Made by a program: the position numbers and the translations under genes. A model generated the notes under the pieces. That model was not told the origin of the DNA. It saw only the letters and a list, made by a program, of their open reading frames with translations, and searched no databases. From CAZEHS01 sp964511875 (GTDB lineage Bacteria > Bacillota > Clostridia > Peptostreptococcales > Acidaminobacteraceae), in contig CAZEHS010000077.1 of the NCBI GenBank assembly GCA_964511875.1, forward strand, positions 1-15,926: a DNA stretch of 15,926 nt, given 5' to 3'. The number at the start of each line of letters is the position of its first letter. The first letter of the stretch is position 1. Shown here piece by piece: positions 6,673-14,025 of the stretch.

Positions 6673-6915
6673 ATGGCTGAAACATCCCATCTGACAAAAG
6701 AGCAGGTCGAATCCAAGCTGTTGGAACTGATCGGAAGCGGAAAGCTGGACAGTAACACTCAAAAGCTTGTAACAATGCGGTTTGGTGTCGGTATTGAAAA
6801 GCCGCTTACCGTTCAGGAAATAGCAAAATTGCTTAAGAAGCCGCAAAAAAAAATCCGCCAGGAGATTGAAACGGCGGAGCGAAGGGTATTCAACCACTTA
6901 AAGGATCAAGACTGA
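6673..6915 (+). CDS. 80-aa protein resembling sigma-70 region 4 (solitary HTH)
   Basis: This 80-aa protein has an N-terminal helix rich in charged residues (about 6-27) and a C-terminal helix-turn-helix. The stretch 31-78 reads like sigma-70 region 4.2: LVTMRFGVG, then PLTVQEIAKLL (44-54), then KKIRQEIETAERRVFNHL (59-76), matching the family pattern LR.RFG....P.TL.EIA..L..S..RIRQIE..A...L. Regions 1-3 of a sigma factor are missing, so it cannot be a full sigma factor. It may bind DNA, RNA polymerase beta flap or another partner; that is inference. ATG 6673 is preferred to GTG 6667, because GAGG (6661-6664) is 8 nt from the ATG and only 2 nt from the GTG. It lies between murI and serS. Confidence 0.75.
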   Translation: MAETSHLTKEQVESKLLELIGSGKLDSNTQKLVTMRFGVGIEKPLTVQEIAKLLKKPQKKIRQEIETAERRVFNHLKDQD

Positions 6916-6989
6916 TCAATATGGCGGTTCTTCCCGTCCTGCGAGGGCAAGGGGAGTCCGTTTATTTTTTGAAACCAGGAGGGAAAAGA

Positions 6990-8261
6990 ATGCTGGATAT
7001 CAGAAGACTGAGAGCGGACATGGAAGAAGTGAAGAGCCGACTGAAGATCAGAAGCGGCGAGTACGATGTAGACGGTGTATTGGCATTGGATGAAAAACGT
7101 CGGGAAATCCTGCAGAGAGTCGAGCAGATGAAGAACCAGCAGAAGCTTGTTTCAAAAGATGTCCCCCGCCTTAAGAAAGAGGGGAAGGATGTTGAACCGA
7201 TCTTTGAAGAAATGCGCAAACTGGGTGATGTGATAAAGGTTTTGGATGAGGAAGTAACTGTAATTGATGAAGATATAAAGAATCGCCTGCTGAATATCCC
7301 CAATACACCTCACGTTTCTACGCCCGTTGGGGAAACGGATGCGGACAACCTTGTTTACAGAGTGTGGGGGACTCCCAAGGCTTTCGATTTTGAACCGAAG
7401 GCTCATTGGGATATTGGGACAGATCACGATATTCTGGATTTTGAACGGGCTGTAAAGATTGCCGGAACGCGATTCACCGTGTTGAAAGGGCTCGGGGCAA
7501 GGATGGAACGGGCCATCATCAATTTCATGCTGAATCTTCATACGGATGAACATGGGTACACGGAAATATTTCCTCCATTGATGGTCAATCGTGAGTCGAT
7601 GACCGGTACCGGCCAGCTGCCTAAATTTGAAGACGACATGTTCCATGTGCCTGCAAAGGATTTCTTCCTGATACCTACTGCGGAAGTGCCGGTTACAAAC
7701 CTATACATGAATGAGATTTTGGAAGAAAACATTCTCCCGATCTATCATACCGCTTTCACACCGTGTTTCAGAAAAGAGGCGGGTTCTGCAGGCAGAGATA
7801 CCCGTGGGCTGATCAGACAGCATCAGTTCAATAAGGTAGAACTGGTGAAATTCACAAAGCCGGAAAACTCCTATGATGAATTGGAAAGCCTCCTTCTGGC
7901 TGCTGAGGAAGTCCTCAAACGTTTAGAGCTTCCTTACCGGGTTGTTCAGCTCTGTAGTGGGGATTTGGGCTTCAGCTCTGCAAAAACCTATGATATAGAG
8001 GTCTGGATGCCGAGCTACAACCGTTACCTGGAGATTTCATCATGCAGTAATTTCGAGGATTATCAAGCCCGTCGGGCCAATATCCGTTACCGTGAAGCAG
8101 ACAGTAAGAAGGTTCAGCATATCCACACGCTCAATGGGTCAGGCTTGGCTGTCGGAAGAACTTTGGCGGCCATACTGGAGAACTATCAGAATGCTGACGG
8201 CTCCGTCACGATCCCTGAAGCACTGCGCCCCTACATGGGCGGAGCTGTGAAGATCGGGTAG
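6990..8261 (+). CDS. serS: seryl-tRNA synthetase SerS
   Basis: This 423-aa class II aminoacyl-tRNA synthetase charges tRNA-Ser (and tRNA-Sec where present). Residues 1-110 form the antiparallel coiled-coil arm that grips the long variable arm of the tRNA. The catalytic domain has the serine-binding TAE (230-232), motif 2 around FRKEAGSAGRDTRGL (260-274), the QHQFNKVE segment, SSCSNFEDYQARR (350-362) and motif 3 GLAVGRTLAAILENYQ (385-400). Length is normal. ATG 6990 follows AGGAGGG (6977-6983) by 6 nt; an in-frame ATG at 6921 lacks a ribosome binding site and would add 23 atypical residues. No T-box leader is seen, unlike many Firmicute serS genes. A long palindrome follows the gene. Confidence 0.97.
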   Translation: MLDIRRLRADMEEVKSRLKIRSGEYDVDGVLALDEKRREILQRVEQMKNQQKLVSKDVPRLKKEGKDVEPIFEEMRKLGDVIKVLDEEVTVIDEDIKNRLLNIPNTPHVSTPVGETDADNLVYRVWGTPKAFDFEPKAHWDIGTDHDILDFERAVKIAGTRFTVLKGLGARMERAIINFMLNLHTDEHGYTEIFPPLMVNRESMTGTGQLPKFEDDMFHVPAKDFFLIPTAEVPVTNLYMNEILEENILPIYHTAFTPCFRKEAGSAGRDTRGLIRQHQFNKVELVKFTKPENSYDELESLLLAAEEVLKRLELPYRVVQLCSGDLGFSSAKTYDIEVWMPSYNRYLEISSCSNFEDYQARRANIRYREADSKKVQHIHTLNGSGLAVGRTLAAILENYQNADGSVTIPEALRPYMGGAVKIG

Positions 8262-8298
8262 AAGACTTTGGCCCGGTTCTAGTGAGCTGTTAAGAAAA

Positions 8299-8376
8299 GG
8301 GAGAGATTGCCGCGTCGTTCAGCTCGCGATGACAACAATTCTGTCATTGCGAGCTGAACGCGCGGCAATCTCTCCC
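8299..8376. repeat. REP/MITE-like 78-nt palindrome between convergent genes
   Basis: The left arm 8299-8334 and right arm 8342-8376 pair over 35 positions with one bulged T (8315) and one G-T wobble, around the loop ACAATTC. The arms carry the cores AGATTGCCGCG and CTCGC.ATGACA, which I recall from dispersed palindromic repeats in many bacterial genomes. It sits exactly between the ends of serS and aspB, with no clear target-site duplication and no strong T-run. It could block exonucleases or help stop both transcripts. Confidence 0.85.
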
Positions 8377-8410
8377 TGAATATTTTACTTTGAAATCCTT
8401 AGTGTATCAC

Positions 8411-9598
8411 TTACTGATTCAATGTTTTCGTGTAGAAGTCCTTAAGTCTTTGCAGGCCTTCTTTGATGGAATCCATATCTGTAGCATAGGACATCCTGAT
8501 GAAATCATCCATGCCGAATGCCACACCGGGTACGAAAGCTACCTGATAATCTTCCAGCAGACGATCGCACAGTTCAATTGAAAAACTACCGGAATGGGTA
8601 AGCTTATCTTTCAGGGGCGAAAGATCCATGAAGATGTAGAATGCGCCGTCCGGCTGTACGATTCTGAGTCCTGGAATATCGGAAAGCAGGCCGACAATTT
8701 CATCCCGACGAGTCCGGTAGGTTGTGACCATGTTTCTCATATCCTCAGCAGAGTCTGTCAGAGCTTTAAGAGCAGCATATTGGGATATTGTTGCCGGGTG
8801 ACTGACCAAATGTCCCTGAATAGTGCCCATGGCCTTTGCCAGCTCCGTATTGGATGCTGTATAGCCTATTCGCCATCCAGTCATGGCTGCAGACTTAGCC
8901 AGACCGTTTATTATGATGGTATTGTTTTTGATGGCTTCAGATAATGATGCGATACTGGTGAAGCTGTCAAGATAACATATTCGCTCATAGATTTCATCAG
9001 CGATTATGCAGATATCATGGGCGACACAAATCTCTGCAATCGCCATGAGCTCGTCCCGAGTGTAAATTGCCCCTGTGGGATTTGAAGGGTTTGTAAGAAT
9101 CAGGGCTTTCGTACGAGGCGTCAAAACTCCTTTGAGTTCTTCGGCAGTCATCTTGAAATTGTTCGAAAGTTCAGTTTCAACAAATACCGGAATGCCGCCC
9201 GTGAGCTTGACCATCTCGGGATAACTGACCCAAAAGGGTTTTGGAATCAGGATCTCATCCCCAGGATCGGTGATGGCAATCAAAGCATTGGTGATAGCGT
9301 GCTTCGCGCCGCTTGTGACAACGATGTCTTCTGGCTTGTAAGCAAGTTGGTTCTCATGAGCCAATTTTTCGCAGATGGCGACACGCAGTTCCTGAAGTCC
9401 AGGTGCTGCATCATAACGGGTCTTATTTGCTTCGATGGCCTGTATACCGCCGGCCTTTGCAGCGGAGGGGGTATTGAAATCAGGTTCCCCGATGCTCAGG
9501 TTGATGATTGGAATACCCTGCTTCTTCATTTCATTTACTTTTGTGCTGATACCCAGTGTCAGTGATGGTGTAATCGTTGCGATTTTTTTTGCCAGCAT
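8411..9598 (-). CDS. aspB: class I PLP aminotransferase, aspartate aminotransferase type
   Basis: This 395-aa cytosolic pyridoxal-phosphate enzyme probably exchanges amino groups between aspartate and 2-oxoglutarate. K235 in LAKSAAMTGWRIGY is the Schiff-base lysine and R243 follows in the same motif. Other signatures are GEPDFNTP (37-44), NPSNPTG (170-176), DEIY (201-204) and R368 in FIRMSYA, which should bind the substrate carboxylate. This pattern fits the I-gamma group that includes B. subtilis AspB. Related aminotransferases with other substrates cannot be excluded. ATG 9598 has AAGGAG (9606-9611) 7 nt upstream; a longer frame from 9634 would put the ribosome binding site inside the gene. 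It is convergent with serS and divergent from the small membrane-protein gene. Confidence 0.93.
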   Translation of the reverse strand: MLAKKIATITPSLTLGISTKVNEMKKQGIPIINLSIGEPDFNTPSAAKAGGIQAIEANKTRYDAAPGLQELRVAICEKLAHENQLAYKPEDIVVTSGAKHAITNALIAITDPGDEILIPKPFWVSYPEMVKLTGGIPVFVETELSNNFKMTAEELKGVLTPRTKALILTNPSNPTGAIYTRDELMAIAEICVAHDICIIADEIYERICYLDSFTSIASLSEAIKNNTIIINGLAKSAAMTGWRIGYTASNTELAKAMGTIQGHLVSHPATISQYAALKALTDSAEDMRNMVTTYRTRRDEIVGLLSDIPGLRIVQPDGAFYIFMDLSPLKDKLTHSGSFSIELCDRLLEDYQVAFVPGVAFGMDDFIRMSYATDMDSIKEGLQRLKDFYTKTLNQ

Positions 9599-9695
9599 GC
9601 AACCACTCCTTATTGTGTGTAGTGTAAATAGCATAACAAATGAGTTGGCAATGGGCTATGGTTTTGATAAGCTTTTTTTAGAATACACGTTATTT

Positions 9696-9701
9696 TATAA
9701 T
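9696..9701 (+). promoter_or_regulatory. possible -10 box for the decarboxylase-tmk-holB-ricT unit
   Basis: A perfect TATAAT lies 46 nt upstream of the ATG at 9748, in the divergent space after aspB. The -35 position is only a T-run (TTTTTT), so the promoter would be weak or activator-dependent. Confidence 0.35.
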
Positions 9702-9747
9702 CAAAATTCTGGAATACTGTATGTTTGAATTGTTCAGAGGTGGTGAT

Positions 9748-9912
9748 ATGATGTCAGTATTGAAAATAATCCTGATCCTGATTGTACTTATTCCAATTGC
9801 CCTTATCATGATGAGAATTGCTGCGGATATCCGAAAGGACATCATTCGATATAAAAAGAAAGTAAGAGCTGCGTCACCTCCAACCAGGAATCGATTTCGG
9901 GTCATTAAATAG
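9748..9912 (+). CDS. 54-aa single-pass membrane protein, unknown function
   Basis: This 54-aa protein has one strongly hydrophobic helix (about residues 4-22, rich in I and L) and a basic tail (R29-K54) with two clusters of Arg and Lys. That predicts an inner-membrane protein with a cytosolic C-terminus by the positive-inside rule. ATG 9748 is followed at once by a second ATG; AGAGG (9736-9740) lies 7 nt upstream. An in-frame ATG at 9721 would add MFELFRGGD but has no clear ribosome binding site. The gene ends 22 nt before the decarboxylase gene, so the two are probably cotranscribed. I recognise no family. Confidence 0.7.
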   Translation: MMSVLKIILILIVLIPIALIMMRIAADIRKDIIRYKKKVRAASPPTRNRFRVIK

Positions 9913-9934
9913 GCTGAAAAAGACAGGAGTCATC

Positions 9935-11380
9935 ATGTATAAGAGCTATCCATTCCGAGACCAATTACATCAAGCTCTTGAACCGGTTAAAATCTCATTT
10001 CATGTCCCAGGTCATAAATACGGCCAGGCTCAAAAAAACGGGCACTATCTTCATGAACCCCATTTTCTTTGGGATACTACGGAGCTGCCTGGGACAGACA
10101 ATCTCCATGAGCCCGAAGGGATGATAAGGGAAGCTCAGGAGAGGGCCAGCGCATTTTACGGAAGTCAGGAGACCTATTTTCTCGTTAATGGAACAACTTC
10201 AGGTATACTGGCGATGATCCTGGCTGCCCTGGAACCAGGAGACACTCTGCTGATGGGACGTGACTGCCACCAGAGTGTGTATCACGGTGCCTACCTTGCC
10301 CAGGCAAGGATTCGGTGGCTTATGCCGGACTATGACGCTGACACGCTCCTGAATCTGGGAATACGGAAAACATCGGTCGAGGAAAGCCTAAAGGCTCATC
10401 CGGAAATCAGAGCAGTAGTTCTCACATACCCAACATACTTCGGAGTCTGCAGTGATATTCAGGGTATAGCGGAGGTCTGCAGGGCTAACCGGGTTCTGCT
10501 GCTCGTCGATGAAGCCCATGGGGCTCATTTTCCGCTTTCGCCTGAGCTGCCCGTGTCCGCTTTGTCTGCCGGAGCGGACGTTTGTGTGCAAAGCACCCAT
10601 AAGACACTCCCCGCACTGACGCAAAGCTCGATGCTCCATATTGGGAGCGATCGAATCGACAGGGATAAGCTTCGGTGGATGCTTAGGATGGTACAGTCCA
10701 GCAGTCCCTCCTACCTGCTTATGCAGTCGTTGGATCAGGCTGTAACCATGGCTGCGCGGTCCGGAATCTTCGAAATGGCACGTATCCTGGAATCCATCCA
10801 TAGATTGAGGGAACAGGCTGCCCGCATTCCCGGACTCATCCTTCCAGGCCGTGAGTGGATCGGCCGGGGCGGTGTTCATGGGATTGATCCGACGAAAATC
10901 ATTCTTAATGGATGCGGACTGGGACTTTCCGGTTCTCAACTATCTGATTTTCTTCGTAGTCGGTTCGGGATTCAGATGGAGCTTTCGACGCCATGGTATT
11001 CCCTGGGTATAGCCTCCATCGGCAACAGTTCCGGAGATATCGAGGCACTTGGGAACGCATTGGTTCAGCTTAGTGAAAGCGGAGATGCAAACTCTCCGCT
11101 CATCCATCCGGGACAGGTTCCTCCCGAAGCGCCGCAGACTGTAATGGAATGGCGTGAAGCACTGAAGGCTCCTAAAAAGCTGATGGACCTTACTGACAGT
11201 ATCGGAGCCACAGCAGGTTCAATGGTCACTCCCTATCCTCCAGGAATCCCACTGCTGATGCCGGGTGAAAAAATCACTCCGGAAGCAGTCGAATATATTC
11301 AGATCTGCACAGCCTCGGGGATATCGGTTGTAGGTCTTCAAGGCCGATCATATGAATTCATACAGGTGGTGGAAGCATGA
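9935..11380 (+). CDS. yaaO: Orn/Lys/Arg decarboxylase family protein, YaaO-like
   Basis: This 481-aa PLP enzyme has the aspartate-aminotransferase fold of the bacterial ornithine/lysine/arginine decarboxylases. Motifs are FHVPGHKYG (22-30), NGTTSG (85-90), DEAHGAH (192-198, with D192 facing the pyridine nitrogen) and STHKTL (220-225), where K223 is the PLP lysine. The C-terminal domain (about 350-480) carries the PYPPGIPLLMPGE signature. The N-terminal wing domain of inducible acid-stress decarboxylases is absent, as in the short YaaO/SpeA type. The substrate (arginine, lysine or ornithine) cannot be decided here; the product would be a polyamine or its precursor. ATG 9935 follows AGGAG by 5 nt. 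Its stop overlaps the tmk ATG (ATGA), as in the Bacillus order yaaO-tmk. Confidence 0.92.
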   Translation: MYKSYPFRDQLHQALEPVKISFHVPGHKYGQAQKNGHYLHEPHFLWDTTELPGTDNLHEPEGMIREAQERASAFYGSQETYFLVNGTTSGILAMILAALEPGDTLLMGRDCHQSVYHGAYLAQARIRWLMPDYDADTLLNLGIRKTSVEESLKAHPEIRAVVLTYPTYFGVCSDIQGIAEVCRANRVLLLVDEAHGAHFPLSPELPVSALSAGADVCVQSTHKTLPALTQSSMLHIGSDRIDRDKLRWMLRMVQSSSPSYLLMQSLDQAVTMAARSGIFEMARILESIHRLREQAARIPGLILPGREWIGRGGVHGIDPTKIILNGCGLGLSGSQLSDFLRSRFGIQMELSTPWYSLGIASIGNSSGDIEALGNALVQLSESGDANSPLIHPGQVPPEAPQTVMEWREALKAPKKLMDLTDSIGATAGSMVTPYPPGIPLLMPGEKITPEAVEYIQICTASGISVVGLQGRSYEFIQVVEA

Positions 11381-12081
11381 ACAGACATGGCAGATTGATC
11401 ATCATAGAGGGCGGGGACGGCAGTGGAAAGGCAACACAGTCCTTAAAGCTGGTGGAGCGCTTGAAATTGGAAGGCTACGATGCATTGAGGATCACCTTCC
11501 CCAACTATGAAAGTCCTTCATCATCCCTTATTAAAATGTATCTGGGGGGGGAATTCGGAGACAGCCCCGAAGCTGTGAACCCCTATGTGGCCTCAACGTT
11601 CTACACCGTGGATCGTTTCGCATCCTATACGACTGGTTGGAAAACGGCTTATGAGCAGGGCGCAATCATCATAGCAGACCGATACACCACCAGTAATCTG
11701 GTACACCAGGGAGCGAAAATCGAGGATCCTGATGCTCGAATGGCATACTTCAAATGGCTTCAGGAATTCGAGTATAACCTCTTCGGGCTCCCTAAGCCGG
11801 ATGCTGTTGTGTTTTTGGATGTGCCTCCCCTTATTTCAAGACAGTGGATGTCGGATAGAGCCAATAAGATTGACGGCTCAGACCAGAAGGATATTCATGA
11901 GCGGGATCAGAATCACCTGGACAAAGCCTATCAGACCGCTCTCGAACTTTGTGCCCTCGAACGGTGGATCCGAGTGTCCGCTGTAGCGTTCGGAAGCCTG
12001 CTGGATGTTGAACAGATCCACCAAAGAATTTGGGAAGCGATTCCCACTCTTCTGACTGATCATGGAGGCATTGCTGAATGA
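11377..12081 (+). CDS. tmk: thymidylate kinase, variant clostridial type
   Basis: This 234-aa P-loop kinase should phosphorylate dTMP to dTDP. The P-loop is GGDGSGK (12-18), but the next residue is A19 where Ser or Thr normally coordinates magnesium; T20 follows. The FPNYESPSS segment, the TVDRFASY helix (DR acceptor region), the ADRYTTSNLVHQ motif (DRY as in TMK) and VFLDVPP are all present. It belongs to the longer, divergent clade I recall from Clostridia, sometimes named deoxynucleoside kinase. Its position directly after yaaO and before holB supports the Tmk assignment. ATG 11377 overlaps the preceding stop by 4 nt, and its own stop overlaps holB by 4 nt. Confidence 0.87.
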   Translation: MNRHGRLIIIEGGDGSGKATQSLKLVERLKLEGYDALRITFPNYESPSSSLIKMYLGGEFGDSPEAVNPYVASTFYTVDRFASYTTGWKTAYEQGAIIIADRYTTSNLVHQGAKIEDPDARMAYFKWLQEFEYNLFGLPKPDAVVFLDVPPLISRQWMSDRANKIDGSDQKDIHERDQNHLDKAYQTALELCALERWIRVSAVAFGSLLDVEQIHQRIWEAIPTLLTDHGGIAE

Positions 12082-13013
12082 ACTATCCAACGGAGTGGCT
12101 GGACCATGAAAATATCCGAAAGATGCTGCAGGTTGCTTTTCACCAGAATCGGCTGAGTCATGGATATATCTTCGACGGCCCTGCAGGAATAGGCAAGAGG
12201 AGCATGGCAATATGGATGGCGGCTCATCTTTTTTGTACTGGAGAAAATAAACCTTGTGGAATATGCCCCGGATGTGTGCGTCTTGAAACCGACAACCACC
12301 CGGACATAATGATTCTTCAGCCGGAGGACGGAAGCATAAAGAACCTCCAGGTCGAAGAATTCCAGGAATTTCTTCGTATCAAGCCATTCATGGGAACTGC
12401 AAAGGTCGGCATCATTGATGATGCGGATACGATGACCCCAAGTGCCCAGAATCGTCTGCTGAAGACGTTGGAGGAACCGGCATCAGGGACGATGCTCTTT
12501 CTGATAACTACGAACTACAACAGGATGCTGCCGACAATCATGTCCAGGTGCCAGACTCTTCGTTTTCAGACCCTCGATCAGGATGGGATTGCAAGTTACC
12601 TGATGAATCACTATAATATTGATAGGATTCGCGCTGAGCATCTGGGAGTGCTGTCAGGAGGATCCTTGGCAAGAGCGTTGGCTCAAATGGATTCTGAAGC
12701 ACTTGAGGAATCTGAAGAACTTGTGAAAGAATGGCTGTCAGCTCTGGATCAGGGGCAGCGTGCTAAAATGTTTGAGTTGGCAGACCGGTACGAAAAGACA
12801 ATAGACTGGGAGCATACCCTGGTGTGGTTGATGCGGGCGATCCATGAACGGCTTTCAAAACATGTAGAACAGGGACAGCCTTTAGAGATCCAGACTGCCG
12901 TCCGGATGGGCAGTCATGTGGAAGATGCGTTGAAAGCACTTCGTGAACAAGCCAATGAACGCATTGTCATAGATGTGATGCTGCTTAAGATGCAGGAGGA
13001 TTATTATGTTTGA
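12078..13013 (+). CDS. holB: DNA polymerase III subunit delta prime HolB
   Basis: This 311-aa clamp-loader subunit helps load the beta sliding clamp in the replisome. An AAA+ domain covers about 1-210: a P-loop-like GPAGIGK (34-40), then a zinc module with C53, C60, C63 and C66, the Walker B variant IIDDAD, KTLEEP with a following TTN sensor 1, and the SRC motif (MSRC). Residues after 210 form the helical collar. Length is a little short but in range. ATG 12078 overlaps the tmk stop (ATGA) with GGAGG (12064-12068) 9 nt upstream. In B. subtilis darA and yaaR lie between tmk and holB; neither is here. Confidence 0.94.
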   Translation: MNYPTEWLDHENIRKMLQVAFHQNRLSHGYIFDGPAGIGKRSMAIWMAAHLFCTGENKPCGICPGCVRLETDNHPDIMILQPEDGSIKNLQVEEFQEFLRIKPFMGTAKVGIIDDADTMTPSAQNRLLKTLEEPASGTMLFLITTNYNRMLPTIMSRCQTLRFQTLDQDGIASYLMNHYNIDRIRAEHLGVLSGGSLARALAQMDSEALEESEELVKEWLSALDQGQRAKMFELADRYEKTIDWEHTLVWLMRAIHERLSKHVEQGQPLEIQTAVRMGSHVEDALKALREQANERIVIDVMLLKMQEDYYV

Positions 13014-13890
13014 AGTGATTGGCGTTCGATTCAAGAAGGCCGGCAAGGTTTATTATTTCGATCCGGACGGGATCACGATCACCAAAGGTGAATTCGTGAT
13101 CGTTGAAACGGCTCGCGGAGTTGAGTACGGCAGTGTTGTGGTAGGACCCAAAATGGTGCCGGAATCGGAAATCGTGCCGCCTCTGAAAAAAGTATTGCGT
13201 GTAGCCACACCCGAGGACGAACTCCACAATAATGACAATCGGGAAAAAGAGGCGGAAGCCATGGAAACATGCCTCAAGAAAATTGAGAAGCATGATCTTG
13301 GCATGAAGCTGATAGATGTTGAGTATACATTTGATAACAATAAGATCATTTTTTACTTCACGGCTGAAGGCCGGGTGGATTTCAGAGAACTGGTGAAGGA
13401 CCTGGCTGCCGTTTTCAGGACACGTATCGAGCTGCGGCAGATTGGGGTACGTGATGAAGCAAAGATGCTTAACGGCATCGGACCCTGCGGGATTGGACTT
13501 TGCTGTGCGAACTGGCTCGGGGAATTCACACCTGTATCAATCAAAATGGCCAAGGATCAGAGTTTGTCACTGAATCCCACGAAGATATCCGGAATCTGCG
13601 GCAGGCTGATGTGCTGCCTGAAATATGAACATGACGGATACAGGTACCTGATTCGGACACTTCCAAAGCATGGGGAAAAAATCCAGACGCCAGACGGACT
13701 TGCCCTTGTTCTGGACGCTCAGATCATTCAGGAGCGGGTAAAGGTAAAGATGATCATCAAGGATGGAACTCCGGGCCAGGATCTGGTTCTGGGCGAGGAA
13801 ATCCGATATTACAAAGGCAAGGAGATTTCACGTCTTGGCAAGCACAAGGAAGAGCTTGAAGAAGACGAAGAAGTCAAAGAAAAGGTCTGA
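13006..13890 (+). CDS. ricT: PSP1-domain protein RicT/YaaT
   Basis: This 294-aa protein is homologous to RicT, which in B. subtilis works with RicA and RicF in a 4Fe-4S complex that steers RNase Y mRNA cleavage and affects sporulation and biofilm. The N-terminal part (1-60) is a beta-rich segment with ETARGVEYG. The PSP1 domain follows with REKEAE, DFRELVKDLA and the cysteine motifs GPCGIGLCC (159-167; C161, C166, C167) and GICGRLMCCLKYE (196-208; C198, C203, C204). All six cysteines expected for cluster binding are kept. The tail (about 270-294) is highly charged. RicA and RicF genes are not in this window. ATG 13006 has AGGAGG (12994-12999) 6 nt upstream and overlaps holB by 8 nt. Confidence 0.94.
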   Translation: MFEVIGVRFKKAGKVYYFDPDGITITKGEFVIVETARGVEYGSVVVGPKMVPESEIVPPLKKVLRVATPEDELHNNDNREKEAEAMETCLKKIEKHDLGMKLIDVEYTFDNNKIIFYFTAEGRVDFRELVKDLAAVFRTRIELRQIGVRDEAKMLNGIGPCGIGLCCANWLGEFTPVSIKMAKDQSLSLNPTKISGICGRLMCCLKYEHDGYRYLIRTLPKHGEKIQTPDGLALVLDAQIIQERVKVKMIIKDGTPGQDLVLGEEIRYYKGKEISRLGKHKEELEEDEEVKEKV

Positions 13891-13893
13891 TAC

Positions 13894-13939
13894 ACTGCCG
13901 GGCGGTCAGGGGAGTCCCCTGTTGCCCGGCAGTAATTTT
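13894..13939 (+). terminator. terminator-like hairpin after ricT
   Basis: A perfect 10-bp GC-rich stem (13894-13903 with 13924-13933) encloses a second 6-bp stem (CAGGGG/CCCCTG). The tail AATTTTG is short on U, so termination may be partial and trmN6-rsmI may receive read-through. Confidence 0.65.
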
Positions 13940-13966
13940 GTGAAAACCACCCACCATGATCATAAA
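13938..13966 (+). promoter_or_regulatory. weak candidate promoter for trmN6-rsmI
   Basis: TTGTGA (13938-13943) and CATAAA (13961-13966) each match 4 of 6 consensus positions with a 17-nt spacer. The pair sits just after the ricT terminator and before trmN6. Support is limited to these matches. Confidence 0.25.
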
Positions 13967-13971
13967 GCTGT

Positions 13972-13998
13972 TTCCGGTGTATTCGGTGATTTCGGTGG
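13972..13998 (+). repeat. three degenerate 9-nt tandem repeats in the trmN6 leader
   Basis: TTCCGGTGT, ATTCGGTGA and TTTCGGTGG follow one another without gaps, sharing a TTCGGTG-like core. They lie 28 nt before the trmN6 start codon. The meaning is unknown and chance is possible. Confidence 0.4.
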
Positions 13999-14025
13999 TT
14001 CCAATAATCTTTCTGAGGAGGATCC

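Noticed and set aside
6845..6853. Run of nine A in the sigma-region-4-like gene (and another at 14942-14950 in rsmI) as programmed or mutational frameshift sites
   Set aside because: Both frames continue without a break into conserved residues, and the alternative frames give nothing recognisable. The runs encode lysines.
6916..6989. Possible attenuator or T-box leader before serS
   Set aside because: CTTCCC (6930-6935) and GGGGAG (6951-6956) could pair weakly before a T-rich run, but the stem is short with a wobble and a large loop. No T-box consensus or specifier stem fits in 74 nt.
9599..9695. aspB promoter on the minus strand
   Set aside because: TTGCCA (9645-9650 complement) has no -10 box at a good distance; TATTTA and TACACT candidates give spacers of 15 and 19 nt. 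Not strong enough to list as a feature.
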